Assembly (NCBI RefSeq): GCF_002043005.1
Contig: NZ_CP020330.1
Location: 1,878,001-1,942,000 of the forward strand
Reading direction: 5' to 3'
Origin: Martelella mediterranea DSM 17316
GTDB taxonomy: Bacteria; Pseudomonadota; Alphaproteobacteria; Rhizobiales; Rhizobiaceae
Length of the DNA stretch: 64,000 nt
Shown here: positions 1-10,987 of the stretch, one piece after another
Layout: every line of letters starts with the position of its first letter
Numbering within the stretch: position 1 is the first letter of the stretch
Program-made: the position numbers and the translations under genes
Notes under the pieces: model-generated
The model's input: only the letters and a program-made list of their open reading frames with translations
Told to the model about the DNA's origin: nothing
Databases searched by the model: none

Positions 1-146
1 TGTTCCGGGTCAAGGCCCGGATCGACCCGGACCTGTTGCGCGAGCATATCGACCTCGTCAAGACCGGCCTGCCCGGCGTCGCCTATGTGCGCTATGATCC
101 CGATGCCGTCTGGCCCGATGCGCTTGAAGGAAATCTGGCCCGATGA
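1..146 (+). CDS. HlyD-family secretion adaptor, C-terminal end (partial)
   Basis: The window opens inside this gene, so only the last 47 codons are seen (frame beginning at base 3). They include [12 protein letters not shown], a strand typical of the C-terminal end of HlyD/YhiI membrane-fusion proteins, which join an inner-membrane ABC exporter to an outer-membrane channel. The TGA stop overlaps the ATG of the following ABC ATPase gene (ATGA), so the two are translationally coupled. The order adaptor, double-ATPase/permease, permease matches the yhiI-rbbA-yhhJ layout. The assignment rests on a short tail plus context, so the family is likely but the substrate is unknown. Confidence 0.7.
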   Translation, partial: FRVKARIDPDLLREHIDLVKTGLPGVAYVRYDPDAVWPDALEGNLAR

Positions 147-2914
147 ACGCCGCCGGTGAGCAGGACGGCGCCGTCCCGGTCGCCAGCCTTGAAGGTGTCA
201 GCCTGCTTTATCGAAAGACGGCGGCGCTGAAGGATATCTCGCTTGCTATTCCCGCCGGTTGCATGGCAGGCCTGATCGGCCCGGACGGCGTCGGCAAGTC
301 GAGCCTGCTGTCGCTGATTGCCGGCGCGCGCAAGGTGCAGACCGGCACGGTGAGGGTGCTTGGCGGCGATATATCCGATGACGGGCACCGCCGCGCCGTC
401 TGCCCGCGCATCGCCTACATGCCGCAGGGGCTTGGCCGCAATCTCTACGCCACGCTTTCCGTCTACGAGAACATCGATTTCTTCGGCCGGCTGTTCGGCC
501 ACGCCCACAGCGAACGCCGCCGGCGCATCGAGTCTTTGCTGAAGAGCACGGGACTGCTGCCTTTTGCGGACAGACCGGCCGGCAAGCTCTCGGGCGGCAT
601 GAAGCAGAAGCTCGGGCTTTGCTGCGCGCTCATCCACGACCCCGACCTTCTGGTTCTCGACGAGCCCACGACCGGCGTCGACCCCTTGTCCCGGCGGCAG
701 TTCTGGAGCCTGATCGACAATATCCGCGCCTCGCGCCCCGGCATGAGTGTCATCGTCGCGACCGCCTATATGGAAGAGGCCGCGCGCTTTGACTGGCTTG
801 CGGCGATGAATGACGGCAGCGTTCTTGCCACGGGAAGCCCGGCCGAACTTCTGCATGCGACCGCCACCGACAATCTCGATGAGGCTTTCGTGGCGCTTTT
901 GCCGAAAGCGGCTCGCGGCGATCGCGCGCCGGTGGAAATTACCGCGCGCGAGGGCGACGATGCCGGTGACTATGCCATCGAGGCCGAGCATCTGAGCAAG
1001 CGTTTCGGCGATTTCACCGCCGTCGACGATGTCAGCTTCCGCATTCGCCGGGGCGAGATTTTCGGCTTTCTCGGTTCGAATGGCTGCGGCAAGACCACCA
1101 CCATGAAAATGCTGACCGGGCTTCTTGATGCCAGCGACGGCACGGCGAAGCTGTTCGGCCAGCCGGTCGATCCCGGCAATATCGATGTGCGCCGGCGGGT
1201 CGGCTATATGTCGCAGTCCTTTTCGCTCTACACCGAGCTCACCGTGCGGCAGAACCTTTATTTGCATGCCCGGCTTTACAGGTTGCCGGAGCAGACGATC
1301 GGCCCGCGCGTTGCCGAAATGATCGCGCGGTTCGATCTCGCCGATGTCGCCGATGGCCTGCCGGACGCGCTGCCGCTCGGCATCCGTCAGCGCCTGTCGC
1401 TGGCGGTCGCGATGATCCATGGCCCGGACATCCTGATCCTGGACGAGCCGACATCCGGCGTCGATCCGGTAGCGCGGGACGACTTCTGGCGCATGCTGAT
1501 CGCGCTTTCGCGCGTCGAGAACGTCACGATCTTCGTCTCCACCCATTTCATGAACGAGGCGGCGCGCTGCGATCGGATCTCGCTGATGCATGCCGGCAAG
1601 GTGCTGGCGAGCGACAGCCCGGCCGCCATCATCGCGGCAAGCGGAAAGGCAACGCTCGAGGAGGCCTTCATCAGCCATCTGGAGGCGGTGACGGATAGCG
1701 CCGACGAGACGGAAGGTCTGGTGGTCACCGAAAATGCCGAAACGGATGACGCCGATGACAGAGGCGCCGAAAGGGCGCTGAAGCGTCATCTCGATTTTCG
1801 CCGGATGATGGCTTACTCCTGGCGTGAGATGCTGGAATTGCGCCGCGATCCGATCCGCGCGACCATGGCGATCATCGGCAGCGTCATTCTGCTGCTGGTG
1901 ATCGGCTACGGCATCAATCTCGACATCGAAAACCTGAGCTATGCCACGCTCGACCGCGATCAGACCGTGACAAGCCGGGATCTGACGCTCGATATTTCCG
2001 GATCGCGTTATTTCGACGAGAAGGCCCCGCTTGTCGATTATGCCGACATGGACAGGCGCATGCGCGATGGGGAAATCAGTTTCGCCATCGAAATTCCGCC
2101 GAATTTCGCCGCCGATCTGGCGCGCGGCCGCGATGTCGAGATCGGCGTCTGGCTGGACGGCTCGATGCCGCAGCGCGCATCCTCGGCCAGAGGCTATATT
2201 CAGGGCGTCTATGCCACATGGCTTACCCGCAAGATCGAGGAAGTCTACGGGGAAGGCGCGGCTGATCCGGCCTATTCGGTCGCAGCGCGCTATCGCTACA
2301 ACCCTGATATTCGCAGCCTCGTCGCCATGGCGCCGGCGGTCATTCCGCTGCTCTTGATGCTCATTCCGGCCATTCTCACGACGCTCTCGGTGGTGCGGGA
2401 AAAGGAACTGGGCTCGATCGTCAATTTCTATGTCACGCCGACGACGAGGCTCGAATTCCTGGTTGGCAAACAGGTGCCCTATGTCGTGCTTGCCATGTTC
2501 AATTTCGCCCTGCTGCTGGTGACTTCCCTGATCGTGTTTCAGGTGCCTTTTACCGGCAGTCTGCTTGCCTTTTCGCTGGCGGCCCTGCTTTTCGTCATCA
2601 TTTCCACCGGCATGGGCCTTCTGGTGTCGACCTTTACCAGCAGCCAGATCGCGGCCCTTTTCGCCACCGCTCTTCTGACCCTCATTCCGGCGGTCCAGTA
2701 TTCCGGCCTTATCGATCCGGTCAGTGCGCTTGAGGGCTTCGGCGCCGTGATCGGCAATGTCTATCCGGCCACCTATTTCGTGACGATATCGCGCGGCGCC
2801 TTCACCAAGGCGCTCGGCTTCGCCGATCTTCAGGCCGCCTTCGTGCCGCTTCTCATCGCCATTCCGGTTCTGACGATTGCCAGCACGCTGCTGCTCGGCA
2901 AGCAGGCGAGGTAG
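143..2914 (+). CDS. rbbA: RbbA-type ABC exporter: two ATPase domains fused to an ABC-2 permease
   Basis: A 923-residue inner-membrane protein with two nucleotide-binding domains followed by a permease. The first domain has Walker [10 protein letters not shown] (about 46-54), signature LSGGMKQKL and Walker [14 protein letters not shown]. The second has Walker [11 protein letters not shown] (about 311-320), a degenerate signature (LPLGIRQRL instead of LSGGQ) and Walker [14 protein letters not shown]. From about residue 550 there is an ABC-2 permease with one N-terminal helix, a long periplasmic region and five or so C-terminal helices. The length and order match E. coli RbbA/YhiH, named as a ribosome-associated ATPase, but the context (HlyD adaptor before, ABC-2 permease after) points to drug or small-molecule export. 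The ATG overlaps the adaptor stop, and the next gene starts 3 nt after this stop. Confidence 0.88.
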   Translation: MNAAGEQDGAVPVASLEGVSLLYRKTAALKDISLAIPAGCMAGLIGPDGVGKSSLLSLIAGARKVQTGTVRVLGGDISDDGHRRAVCPRIAYMPQGLGRNLYATLSVYENIDFFGRLFGHAHSERRRRIESLLKSTGLLPFADRPAGKLSGGMKQKLGLCCALIHDPDLLVLDEPTTGVDPLSRRQFWSLIDNIRASRPGMSVIVATAYMEEAARFDWLAAMNDGSVLATGSPAELLHATATDNLDEAFVALLPKAARGDRAPVEITAREGDDAGDYAIEAEHLSKRFGDFTAVDDVSFRIRRGEIFGFLGSNGCGKTTTMKMLTGLLDASDGTAKLFGQPVDPGNIDVRRRVGYMSQSFSLYTELTVRQNLYLHARLYRLPEQTIGPRVAEMIARFDLADVADGLPDALPLGIRQRLSLAVAMIHGPDILILDEPTSGVDPVARDDFWRMLIALSRVENVTIFVSTHFMNEAARCDRISLMHAGKVLASDSPAAIIAASGKATLEEAFISHLEAVTDSADETEGLVVTENAETDDADDRGAERALKRHLDFRRMMAYSWREMLELRRDPIRATMAIIGSVILLLVIGYGINLDIENLSYATLDRDQTVTSRDLTLDISGSRYFDEKAPLVDYADMDRRMRDGEISFAIEIPPNFAADLARGRDVEIGVWLDGSMPQRASSARGYIQGVYATWLTRKIEEVYGEGAADPAYSVAARYRYNPDIRSLVAMAPAVIPLLLMLIPAILTTLSVVREKELGSIVNFYVTPTTRLEFLVGKQVPYVVLAMFNFALLLVTSLIVFQVPFTGSLLAFSLAALLFVIISTGMGLLVSTFTSSQIAALFATALLTLIPAVQYSGLIDPVSALEGFGAVIGNVYPATYFVTISRGAFTKALGFADLQAAFVPLLIAIPVLTIASTLLLGKQAR

Positions 2915-2917
2915 GCC

Positions 2918-4030
2918 ATGCGGTTTTCCAATATCCTCCAGCTCGGCATCAAGGAATTGCGCGGACTTGGCCGCGACACGCTGATGCTCGTTCTGATCGT
3001 CTATGCCTTTTCGCTTTCCATCTACATGGAATCCTCCGCCATGCCGGAAACGCTCAACCGCGCGGCCATCGCGGTTGTCGACGAGGATCGCTCGGCGCTG
3101 TCGCAGCGCATTATCGATGCCTTCTATCCACCCTATTTCATCGAGCCGGAACTCATTGACACCGCCGAGATGGATGCCAGGCTGGATAGCGGAACATCGA
3201 CCTTCGTGCTCGATATACCGACGAATTTCGAACGGGACGTGCTGGCCGGGCGGAAGCCTGAACTGCAGCTCAACATCGACGCCACGCGCATGACGCAGGC
3301 CTTCACCGGCAATAACGACATCCAGCAGATTATCGACAATACCGTCAGCGAATATCTGAACCATTCTCCGGGCGGCAGCAAAATTCCGGTCTCTCTCGAT
3401 ATCCGCGCCCGCTACAATCCGCAGCTCAGCCAGATGTGGTTCGGCTCGATCATCAACATCATCACCAACATCACAATGCTGTCGATGATCCTGTCCGGCG
3501 CGGCGCTGATCCGCGAGCGCGAGCATGGCACGATCGAGCACCTTCTGGTCATGCCGGTCACCGCGCTTGAAATCGTCCTCAGCAAGATCTGGTCGATCGG
3601 CCTCGTCGTCCTCGTCGCGTCGGCGCTTTCCCTCGTGATCGTGGTCGAAGGCATTCTCGGCGTGCCGGTCAACGGTTCCATGCCGCTGTTTATTGCCGGC
3701 AGCGCGCTGATGCTGTTTGCGATGTGCTCGCTCGGCATTTTCCTGGCAACCGTGGCGGGCTCGATGCCGCAGTTCGGCCTGTTGCTGATGCTGGTGCTGA
3801 TGCCGTTGCAGATCTTGTCCGGCGGAATGACGCCGCGTGAAAGCATGCCGCAATTCATTCAGGACATCATGCTGCTGGCGCCCAATACCCATTATGTGAC
3901 GCTGTCGCAGGCCATCCTGTTCCGCGGCGCGGGGTTTGATGTGGTCTGGCCGCAATTCGTCTGGCTGGCGGCGCTCGGACTGGCGCTCTTCGCCATCGCG
4001 CTGCGCCGTTTCCGCGGTTTCCTGCAATAA
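2918..4030 (+). CDS. ABC-2 family permease (YhhJ-like)
   Basis: A 370-residue inner-membrane permease of the ABC-2 type. One helix near residues 20-37 is followed by a periplasmic domain of about 130 residues and then five or six helices (about 175-365), including the motif region EREHGTIEHLLVMPV that is typical of YhhJ/YbhR-type exporters. It starts 3 nt after the RbbA-like gene, so it is in the same operon, and it is probably the second half of a heteromeric exporter with the permease domain of that protein and the HlyD adaptor. The substrate cannot be told from sequence. Confidence 0.88.
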   Translation: MRFSNILQLGIKELRGLGRDTLMLVLIVYAFSLSIYMESSAMPETLNRAAIAVVDEDRSALSQRIIDAFYPPYFIEPELIDTAEMDARLDSGTSTFVLDIPTNFERDVLAGRKPELQLNIDATRMTQAFTGNNDIQQIIDNTVSEYLNHSPGGSKIPVSLDIRARYNPQLSQMWFGSIINIITNITMLSMILSGAALIREREHGTIEHLLVMPVTALEIVLSKIWSIGLVVLVASALSLVIVVEGILGVPVNGSMPLFIAGSALMLFAMCSLGIFLATVAGSMPQFGLLLMLVLMPLQILSGGMTPRESMPQFIQDIMLLAPNTHYVTLSQAILFRGAGFDVVWPQFVWLAALGLALFAIALRRFRGFLQ

Positions 4031-4120
4031 CAGCAGTATCCGTTGGCCGTGATTGCAATGCCCTCGCTTGAAATGGCGACGGGGAGGGACGCCATCGATC
4101 GCAAATCGGAGAAAGCTTCC

Positions 4121-4150
4121 GATGCGGTGGAAAAGGTCTTCCGCCGCATC
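4121..4150. terminator. Stem-loop between convergent operons
   Basis: A 12-bp stem (GATGCGGTGGAA paired with TTCCGCCGCATC, one G-U pair) with a 6-nt loop lies between the ends of the ABC exporter operon and dnaJ. A short T-rich run (TGTCTTTTA) follows on the plus strand, so it may stop transcription from the exporter side and perhaps from both. Confidence 0.5.
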
Positions 4151-4175
4151 GCTGTCTTTTACGTCAGAAAGGGGC

Positions 4176-5321
4176 TCACTCGGTCCCGAAAAAGTCCTTC
4201 ATCTTCGAGAAGAATCCGTTCGATTCCGGGTTGTTCTCCTTGGAGGAAAGCTCATCGAATTCCTGCAGCAGCTCGCGCTGGCGCTTGGTGAGCTTCTGCG
4301 GTGTCTCGACGCGGACCTGGATGTAGAGGTCGCCGCGATGCGATGAGCGCAGAACCGGCATGCCCTTGCCCTTCAGGCGGAACTGCTTGCCGGCCTGGGT
4401 GCCTTCGGGAACCGCGACGCGCGATTTCGCGCCGTCAAGCGTGGTCACCTCGAACTTGCCGCCGAGTGCGGCCTGCGTCATCGAGATCGGCACGGAGCAG
4501 TGCAGGTCCGCACCGTCGCGCTGGAAGAACTGGTGCGGCTTGACCGACAGGAAGATGTAGAGATCGCCCGAGGGTCCGCCGCGCAAGCCGGCCTCGCCTT
4601 CGCCCTGAAGGCGGATGCGGGTGCCGTCCTCGATGCCGGCCGGAATGTTCACCGAAAGCGAACGCTCCTCGACCTTGCGGCCTTCGCCGTGGCATTTGGG
4701 GCAGGGGTCTGCGATGATCTCGCCGCGACCGTGGCAGGTCGGGCAGGTGCGCTCGACCGAGAAGAAGCCCTGGGCGGCGCGCACGCGCCCGGCGCCGTGA
4801 CAGGTGCCGCAGGTGGTTGGCGACGAGCCGGGCTTCGCGCCCGAGCCGGAGCATTCGTCGCACACGACCGAACTCGGCACCCGGATCTGCGCCGTCTTGC
4901 CGTGGAAGGCCTCGTCGAGGCTGATTTCCATATTGTAGCGCAGATCGGCGCCGCGCTCGCGGCCGTTCGGTTGGCGGCGACCCCTGGCCCCGCCCATCAT
5001 TTCGCCAAAAATATCCTCGAAGATGTCCGAGAAACCGCCGGCGCCGCCAAAGCCCTGCGCGCCGCCGCCGAAGCCGCCAGCGCCCGGTCCGCCGTTTTCG
5101 AAGGCGGCATGGCCGAAGCGATCATAGGCGGCCCGCTTCTGCGGGTCCTTCAGGGTCTCGTAGGCTTCGTTGATTTCCTTGAATTTCTTCTCGGCGTCAG
5201 CGTTGTCCGGATTACGGTCGGGGTGATACTTCATCGCAAGCTTGCGGAAGGCGCTCTTCAGCTCCTTTTCGTCGGCGGAGCGACCGACGCCGAGTGTCTC
5301 GTAAAAATCCGCTTTTGCCAT
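4176..5321 (-). CDS. dnaJ: Chaperone protein DnaJ
   Basis: A 381-residue Hsp40 co-chaperone that stimulates the DnaK ATPase and delivers unfolded clients in the cytoplasm. The J domain (residues 1-70) has the HPD motif in YHPDRNPDN, followed by a Gly/Phe-rich linker (about 75-125). The zinc-binding domain has all four repeats ([32 protein letters not shown]), and two C-terminal beta domains follow. Length is normal for the family. It lies 81 nt downstream of dnaK on the same strand, with a GC-rich hairpin between them that may lower its expression relative to dnaK. Confidence 0.98.
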   Translation of the reverse strand: MAKADFYETLGVGRSADEKELKSAFRKLAMKYHPDRNPDNADAEKKFKEINEAYETLKDPQKRAAYDRFGHAAFENGGPGAGGFGGGAQGFGGAGGFSDIFEDIFGEMMGGARGRRQPNGRERGADLRYNMEISLDEAFHGKTAQIRVPSSVVCDECSGSGAKPGSSPTTCGTCHGAGRVRAAQGFFSVERTCPTCHGRGEIIADPCPKCHGEGRKVEERSLSVNIPAGIEDGTRIRLQGEGEAGLRGGPSGDLYIFLSVKPHQFFQRDGADLHCSVPISMTQAALGGKFEVTTLDGAKSRVAVPEGTQAGKQFRLKGKGMPVLRSSHRGDLYIQVRVETPQKLTKRQRELLQEFDELSSKENNPESNGFFSKMKDFFGTE

Positions 5322-5351
5322 GGAGATGCAATACCTCTTGAAAAAGAGTGA

Positions 5352-5373
5352 CCGGCCGTCCTGGGACGGCCGG
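5352..5373 (-). terminator. dnaK-dnaJ intercistronic hairpin (attenuator-like)
   Basis: A perfect 9-bp stem, CCGGCCGTC/GACGGCCGG, with a 4-nt loop lies between dnaK and dnaJ. On the transcribed strand it is followed by TCACTCTTTTT, so it resembles a partial Rho-independent terminator or a 3'-end stabiliser for the dnaK message. Confidence 0.55.
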
Positions 5374-5402
5374 AATCATTCAGGTCCTATCCGATCGAAG
5401 GA

Positions 5403-7331
<1,929 letters not shown>

Positions 7332-7445
7332 TTTTATTTCTCTCCTTTTAAGCAGGCCATCCGAACCCTTCAGGCATTCCTTGATGGCCCCTTGAGCATG
7401 GTCTTGATTTGATTTCCAGGGCGGCGATAACGCCGTTGTGATCGG

Positions 7446-7475
7446 TATATAATAAGCGCCAAAACGCTCTGCAAG
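7446..7475 (-). promoter_or_regulatory. Candidate heat-shock-type promoter of dnaK
   Basis: About 115 nt upstream of the dnaK start, the minus strand reads CTTG, 18 nt, then TATATA. This resembles the alphaproteobacterial RpoH layout (CTTG in the -35 region, an AT-rich -10 box 16-18 nt later). The -10 box is not a clean match to the usual CCATAT form, so the call is tentative. Confidence 0.4.
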
Positions 7476-7577
7476 GCGCTTCGGGCGGCTTAAAACGCCA
7501 TTTATGACCAAATTTTACGCGTGAGCGCGGATCGCCCAGCCGGTGCGCATGGGCCGGAAATATCGATTCCGTGACGC

Positions 7578-8690
7578 TCATGCGGCGGCCGGGCAGGCGC
7601 GTTCCCAGACATGGCGCGGCAGCAGGTGCACCCCGCTTGCCGCGAGAGCCCCGTCGCCGACCATATGGCCGATGCCTTCGGCCATCACCGCGAGCGTCAT
7701 GTCGAAGGCGTTGAGGCTGTCGCCCTCGCCGCCAACGAGGTTGGCCATCGCGCCGTCAACGAACACATGGATGCAGTTTTCTGAAGCGAGGCGATAGGTC
7801 GTGACGGAGGGCAGCGCCTTGGTTTTCGGCAGATCTGCGAGCGGCGCCAGTTCGATCTCGTCGATGCGATGGCCGGCATTTAGCAGGAAGCAGCCGTCCT
7901 TCAGGCGCTGGATCGCGGAAAACGGCACGACATTATGGCCGCCGGTTCCGGTGACGATCACATCGGCAAGCGGCGCAAGCGCCTCGACCGATCCGGCGAT
8001 AAAGCCGTCATAACGCGCCTGCAGCAGCCGCGCCGGGTCTATTTCGGCAACCATCACCTGTCCGCCGAAGGCGCGCGCGCTTGCGGCAAGTCCCTGGCCG
8101 ACGGAGCCGTAGCCGACCACCAGCACGGTTTTTTCATGCAGGCTCAACAGCGTGCGGGTGAAGAAGGCGTTCCAGGTTGTGAGCCCCACCATATGGCGGT
8201 TGTGCAGCCCTTCCTTCACCGGCAGATCGTCCCAGTTGAAGATCGGCCATGGCGGCAGCGCGCCCTGGAGCCGGTTTATGCCGGAACCCGTGGCCTCCAG
8301 CCCGGCCTTGATCGGCGGCATTGCCATCCCTTCGCTGAGCAGCATATGGGTGAAATCCGCGCCCATTTCGCTGAGGTGAGTCGGGCCCCAGTCGAGCCCG
8401 GCCCGGATCGCCGCGCGCCAGTCCTCCTCCGGCATGTTCCTGTAGGCATCGACCCGCGCGCCGGCGGCGCGCATCGCGTCGACCACCTCGTTGCGCACGG
8501 TTGCCGGATTGCAGGTGTTCACGAACAGCGCCGCCCCGCGGCTTGCCAGCCCTTCCACCAGCGGCAGCATCTTCATGTCGAGATGCATGCTCATCGCCAG
8601 CCGGACGCCGGTCATATCCGGCAGGGTTTCGACCGCGCGTGCGGTGCGCGGCATATGGGCCTTTGCCCATGTCGGCGTGATTTCTGTCAT
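7578..8690 (-). CDS. Divergent S-adenosylhomocysteine-hydrolase-like NAD-binding protein
   Basis: A 370-residue protein related to adenosylhomocysteinase. It keeps the NAD-binding loop GYGSVGQG (about 193-200), EIDP, and the equivalents of substrate residues His55 (here H36), Asp131 (D112) and Glu156 (E132), and the nucleotide-binding NAGHRIDEI segment. It differs in important places. The catalytic KSKFDN block is KEGLHN, so the Lys remains but the Asp is His. The conserved active-site Cys is missing, and the C-terminal KPDHYRY tail is absent, making it 60-100 residues shorter than true SAHH. It may act on a related thioether nucleoside or have another role. It stands alone between dnaK and a GNAT operon. 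Confidence 0.7.
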   Translation of the reverse strand: MTEITPTWAKAHMPRTARAVETLPDMTGVRLAMSMHLDMKMLPLVEGLASRGAALFVNTCNPATVRNEVVDAMRAAGARVDAYRNMPEEDWRAAIRAGLDWGPTHLSEMGADFTHMLLSEGMAMPPIKAGLEATGSGINRLQGALPPWPIFNWDDLPVKEGLHNRHMVGLTTWNAFFTRTLLSLHEKTVLVVGYGSVGQGLAASARAFGGQVMVAEIDPARLLQARYDGFIAGSVEALAPLADVIVTGTGGHNVVPFSAIQRLKDGCFLLNAGHRIDEIELAPLADLPKTKALPSVTTYRLASENCIHVFVDGAMANLVGGEGDSLNAFDMTLAVMAEGIGHMVGDGALAASGVHLLPRHVWERACPAAA

Positions 8691-8710
8691 ATGGATCGTT
8701 TCTTTCAGCG

Positions 8711-8926
8711 CTATCGTCCGTGGCGCTTCTGATAGCGGCCGCGCAGCCAGAATACCAGAAAAACCGCCAGGACGAAGGCGATGCCGACGGCGACCGCGAG
8801 CCAGACCGAGTATTGCGCCAGATAATTGACCGCGTCGGGCAGGAAATAGCCGCCGATGAGCATGCCGAGGAAGATCAGCGCGGCGGCGATGATTGCCGAG
8901 CGATTGCCGGTGGGTTGATCAGCCAT
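8711..8926 (-). CDS. Small two-helix membrane protein of unknown function
   Basis: A 71-residue protein with two predicted membrane helices (about 11-30 and 37-60) and a basic C-terminal tail ending WLRGRYQKRHGR. I do not recognise a named family. The start chosen is MADQPTGNRS at 8926, because that ATG overlaps the stop of the upstream GNAT gene by 8 nt (coupled translation); a start nine codons earlier is possible. It appears co-transcribed with the acetyltransferase. Confidence 0.6.
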   Translation of the reverse strand: MADQPTGNRSAIIAAALIFLGMLIGGYFLPDAVNYLAQYSVWLAVAVGIAFVLAVFLVFWLRGRYQKRHGR

Positions 8927-9611
8927 GCGCGCCAGCCTCCCTGATTTCGGCAAGCGTGCGGATCTGCCTGCCGTCGGCGGTGAAATTTTCCGGCGCCAGA
9001 AACGCCTCGAACGCGGCCTTGCGCGCCGGCCATTCGCTGTCGATCATCGCATACCATGCGGTGTCGCGGTTCCGGCCCTTGGCGACCATGTGGTTGCGGA
9101 ACACGCCCTCATAGGTAAAGCCGAGCCGGCGCGCGCTGGCATGGCTCTTTTCGTTTTCGTTGTTGAGCTTCCATTCATAGCGGCGGTAGCCGAGATCGTC
9201 GAAGATGTGACGCGCCATCAGGTAATGGACCTCGGTCGCCATGGTCGAGCGCTGCATCGCCGGCCCATGCGCCACCGCGCCGACCTCGATCACGCCGTTC
9301 TTCTCGTCGAGCCGCATATAGCTCGCCATGCCAACCAGCCTGCCGGTTTCTTTCGCGCGGAAGACGCGGGTGACATAGCTGCCCGACGCGTTTTCGGCGT
9401 CGAGCCAGGCACGGAAATCGGAAGGCTCCGCAAACTGCCCGTTCGGGAAATATTTGAGAAGATCGTTGATTGCGTCCGCCGCTCCGCCGAGCCCTTCCCA
9501 GAGTTCAACGGCGTGGCGCTCTCCGTCATAAGGCTCGACAATCACGCTCGCGCCTTCGGCGACAACCGGCTGCGGACGCGCGCGCGGCGAAAACTTCGTC
9601 AGATCCTGCAT
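8919..9611 (-). CDS. GNAT-family N-acetyltransferase (RimJ/RimL type)
   Basis: A 230-residue protein of the Acetyltransf_3 type. Signs are the N-terminal YFPNGQF...DFRAWLDAE region, the central beta strands VIEVGAVAHGPAMQRS and the HASARRLGFTYEGVFRNHM segment that forms the acetyl-CoA side and C-terminal part of the fold. Close relatives modify small amines, peptides or antibiotics; the substrate here is unknown. The start at 9611 (MQDLTKF) was chosen for its AAAGG ribosome-binding site, rather than the longer open frame. It is the first gene of a two-gene unit with the small membrane protein. Confidence 0.85.
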   Translation of the reverse strand: MQDLTKFSPRARPQPVVAEGASVIVEPYDGERHAVELWEGLGGAADAINDLLKYFPNGQFAEPSDFRAWLDAENASGSYVTRVFRAKETGRLVGMASYMRLDEKNGVIEVGAVAHGPAMQRSTMATEVHYLMARHIFDDLGYRRYEWKLNNENEKSHASARRLGFTYEGVFRNHMVAKGRNRDTAWYAMIDSEWPARKAAFEAFLAPENFTADGRQIRTLAEIREAGAHG

Positions 9612-9634
9612 CGCAATACCTTTGCAATCGGAAA

Positions 9635-9657
9635 GACCCCGACGAAAGGCCGGGGTC
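9635..9657 (-). terminator. Rho-independent-type terminator after eda
   Basis: On the minus strand a 7-bp stem GACCCCG/CGGGGTC with a 9-nt loop is followed by TTTCC, 27 nt past the eda stop codon. It is placed to end eda transcription before the GNAT gene. Confidence 0.6.
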
Positions 9658-9683
9658 GTCAAAAACGTCGATCCAGCGATGGC

Positions 9684-10325
9684 CTAGGCCTTCAGCGTCG
9701 CGCAGGCCTCTTCGGCGAGTTTGCGGATGCCGTCCCAATCGCCGCGGACGACCATGTCCTTCGGGGCCACCCACGAGCCGCCGACGCAGATGACGTTGGG
9801 TAGCTTCAGGTAATCGGGCGCATTGGCAAGCGAAATGCCGCCGGTCGGGCAGAACATGACATCGGGGATCGGCGAGGAGAGCGCCTTCAGATAGGGCGCG
9901 CCGCCGGCCTGTTCGGCGGGGAAGAACTTCATCACCCGGTAGCCTTCCTCGCGCAGCGACAGCACTTCGCTGGCCGTCGCCGTACCCGGCAGCAGTGGCA
10001 CGTCGCTGTCGTCCGCCGCATCGAGAATATCGCCGTTGATGCCGGGTGAGACGATGAACTCGGCGCCCGCCTTTTCGGCTGCGGCATAATCGCGCGCCGA
10101 GAGGATGGTGCCGGCGCCGATAACTGCCCCTTCGATCTCGTCGGTCATCGCCTTGATGGCGTCGAGCGCGGCGTCGGTGCGCAGCGTGATTTCCAGCGTC
10201 TTGAGCCCGCCTTCCACCAGCGCGCGCGCCAGAGGCACGGCGTGTTCGACGGATTCCACGATCATCACCGGAATGACGGGTTGCGCGGTCAGCGCCTTGA
10301 GGAGGGTTTCAGTTTTCGCTTCCAT
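9684..10325 (-). CDS. eda: KDPG/KHG aldolase (2-dehydro-3-deoxy-phosphogluconate aldolase)
   Basis: A 213-residue class I aldolase of the Entner-Doudoroff pathway that splits 2-keto-3-deoxy-6-phosphogluconate into pyruvate and glyceraldehyde-3-phosphate (also 4-hydroxy-2-oxoglutarate in many bacteria). The conserved Glu lies in LEITLRT and the Schiff-base Lys in MKFFPAEQAGG, with the phosphate-binding FCPTGGIS loop near the C terminus. The start MEAKTETLLK at 10325 fits the family length; an in-frame ATG 11 codons earlier is possible and the still longer frame is not. It is divergent from the CYTH gene and followed by a terminator. Confidence 0.93.
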   Translation of the reverse strand: MEAKTETLLKALTAQPVIPVMIVESVEHAVPLARALVEGGLKTLEITLRTDAALDAIKAMTDEIEGAVIGAGTILSARDYAAAEKAGAEFIVSPGINGDILDAADDSDVPLLPGTATASEVLSLREEGYRVMKFFPAEQAGGAPYLKALSSPIPDVMFCPTGGISLANAPDYLKLPNVICVGGSWVAPKDMVVRGDWDGIRKLAEEACATLKA

Positions 10326-10509
10326 TCTCGCACCGCTTTCGTGGTTGATATTGTCCATGGGATACCCCGGCAAAGCCGGCAAGTCGAGCCCCGGAACCGG
10401 GTTATTCTTCGCGGCCCATTGCCTGCGGCCGCAGTGATCTTCATAAGGGAATTTCATCACGGCGGCGTGAACGCCAGAGGCAGGGCTGACAGCGTCCGGG
10501 AGAACGATC

Positions 10510-10986
10510 ATGGCAAAGGAAATCGAGCGCAAGTTTCTGGTCGATGGCGATGGCTGGAAGGATGGTGCGGAGAAAGGCGTCCGCCTGACCCAGGCCTATC
10601 TGATGAGCGGACCGCAGCGTTCTTTGCGGGTGCGCATCTTTGACGGCGGCCGCGCGCGGCTGACGATGAAGTTCGGCGGCGCCGCGCTGAGCCGCGATGA
10701 ATATGAATATGACATCCCGCTTGCGGATGCGCTGGAACTTGTGGGTCACGCTGTGGGTTCCGTTATCGACAAGACCCGCTACCGCCTTGCGGACGCCCCA
10801 TATGTCTGGGAAATCGATGTCTATCACGGCGATCTCTCAGGTCTGGTGGTGGCGGAGGTGGAACTGCCCGACGAGGCCGCGACGCCGCGGCTTCACGATT
10901 GGCTCGGCCGCGAGGTCACCGGTGACCCGCGCTATCTGAACCAGACGCTGTCGGAAACCGGCCGGCACCCTGAGGAGGCAGACTGA
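10510..10986 (+). CDS. CYTH domain protein (inorganic triphosphatase-like)
   Basis: A 158-residue single CYTH domain. The signature ExExK is EIERK at residues 4-8, followed by alternating basic and acidic strands (RVRIFDGGRARLTMKF, VWEIDVYHG, VVAEVELP) that build the triphosphate tunnel. Family members hydrolyse tripolyphosphate or thiamine triphosphate using Mg2+. It is well placed after a GGGAGA ribosome-binding site and ends one base before the start of a CHAD-domain gene, so the pair is an operon. This split CYTH + CHAD layout corresponds to the fused YgiF-type enzymes and points to polyphosphate metabolism. Confidence 0.88.
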   Translation: MAKEIERKFLVDGDGWKDGAEKGVRLTQAYLMSGPQRSLRVRIFDGGRARLTMKFGGAALSRDEYEYDIPLADALELVGHAVGSVIDKTRYRLADAPYVWEIDVYHGDLSGLVVAEVELPDEAATPRLHDWLGREVTGDPRYLNQTLSETGRHPEEAD

Positions 10987-10987
10987 C

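Noticed and set aside
92..4027. A 1311-codon open frame on the minus strand opposite the ABC exporter
   Set aside because: It mirrors the GC-rich third-position pattern of the plus-strand genes, gives a low-complexity His/Arg/Asp-rich product with no domain, and the plus strand holds clear ABC motifs.
7332..7511. Extended DnaK N terminus of 60 residues
   Set aside because: The extra residues do not match Hsp70, and a strong ribosome-binding site supports the start at 7331.
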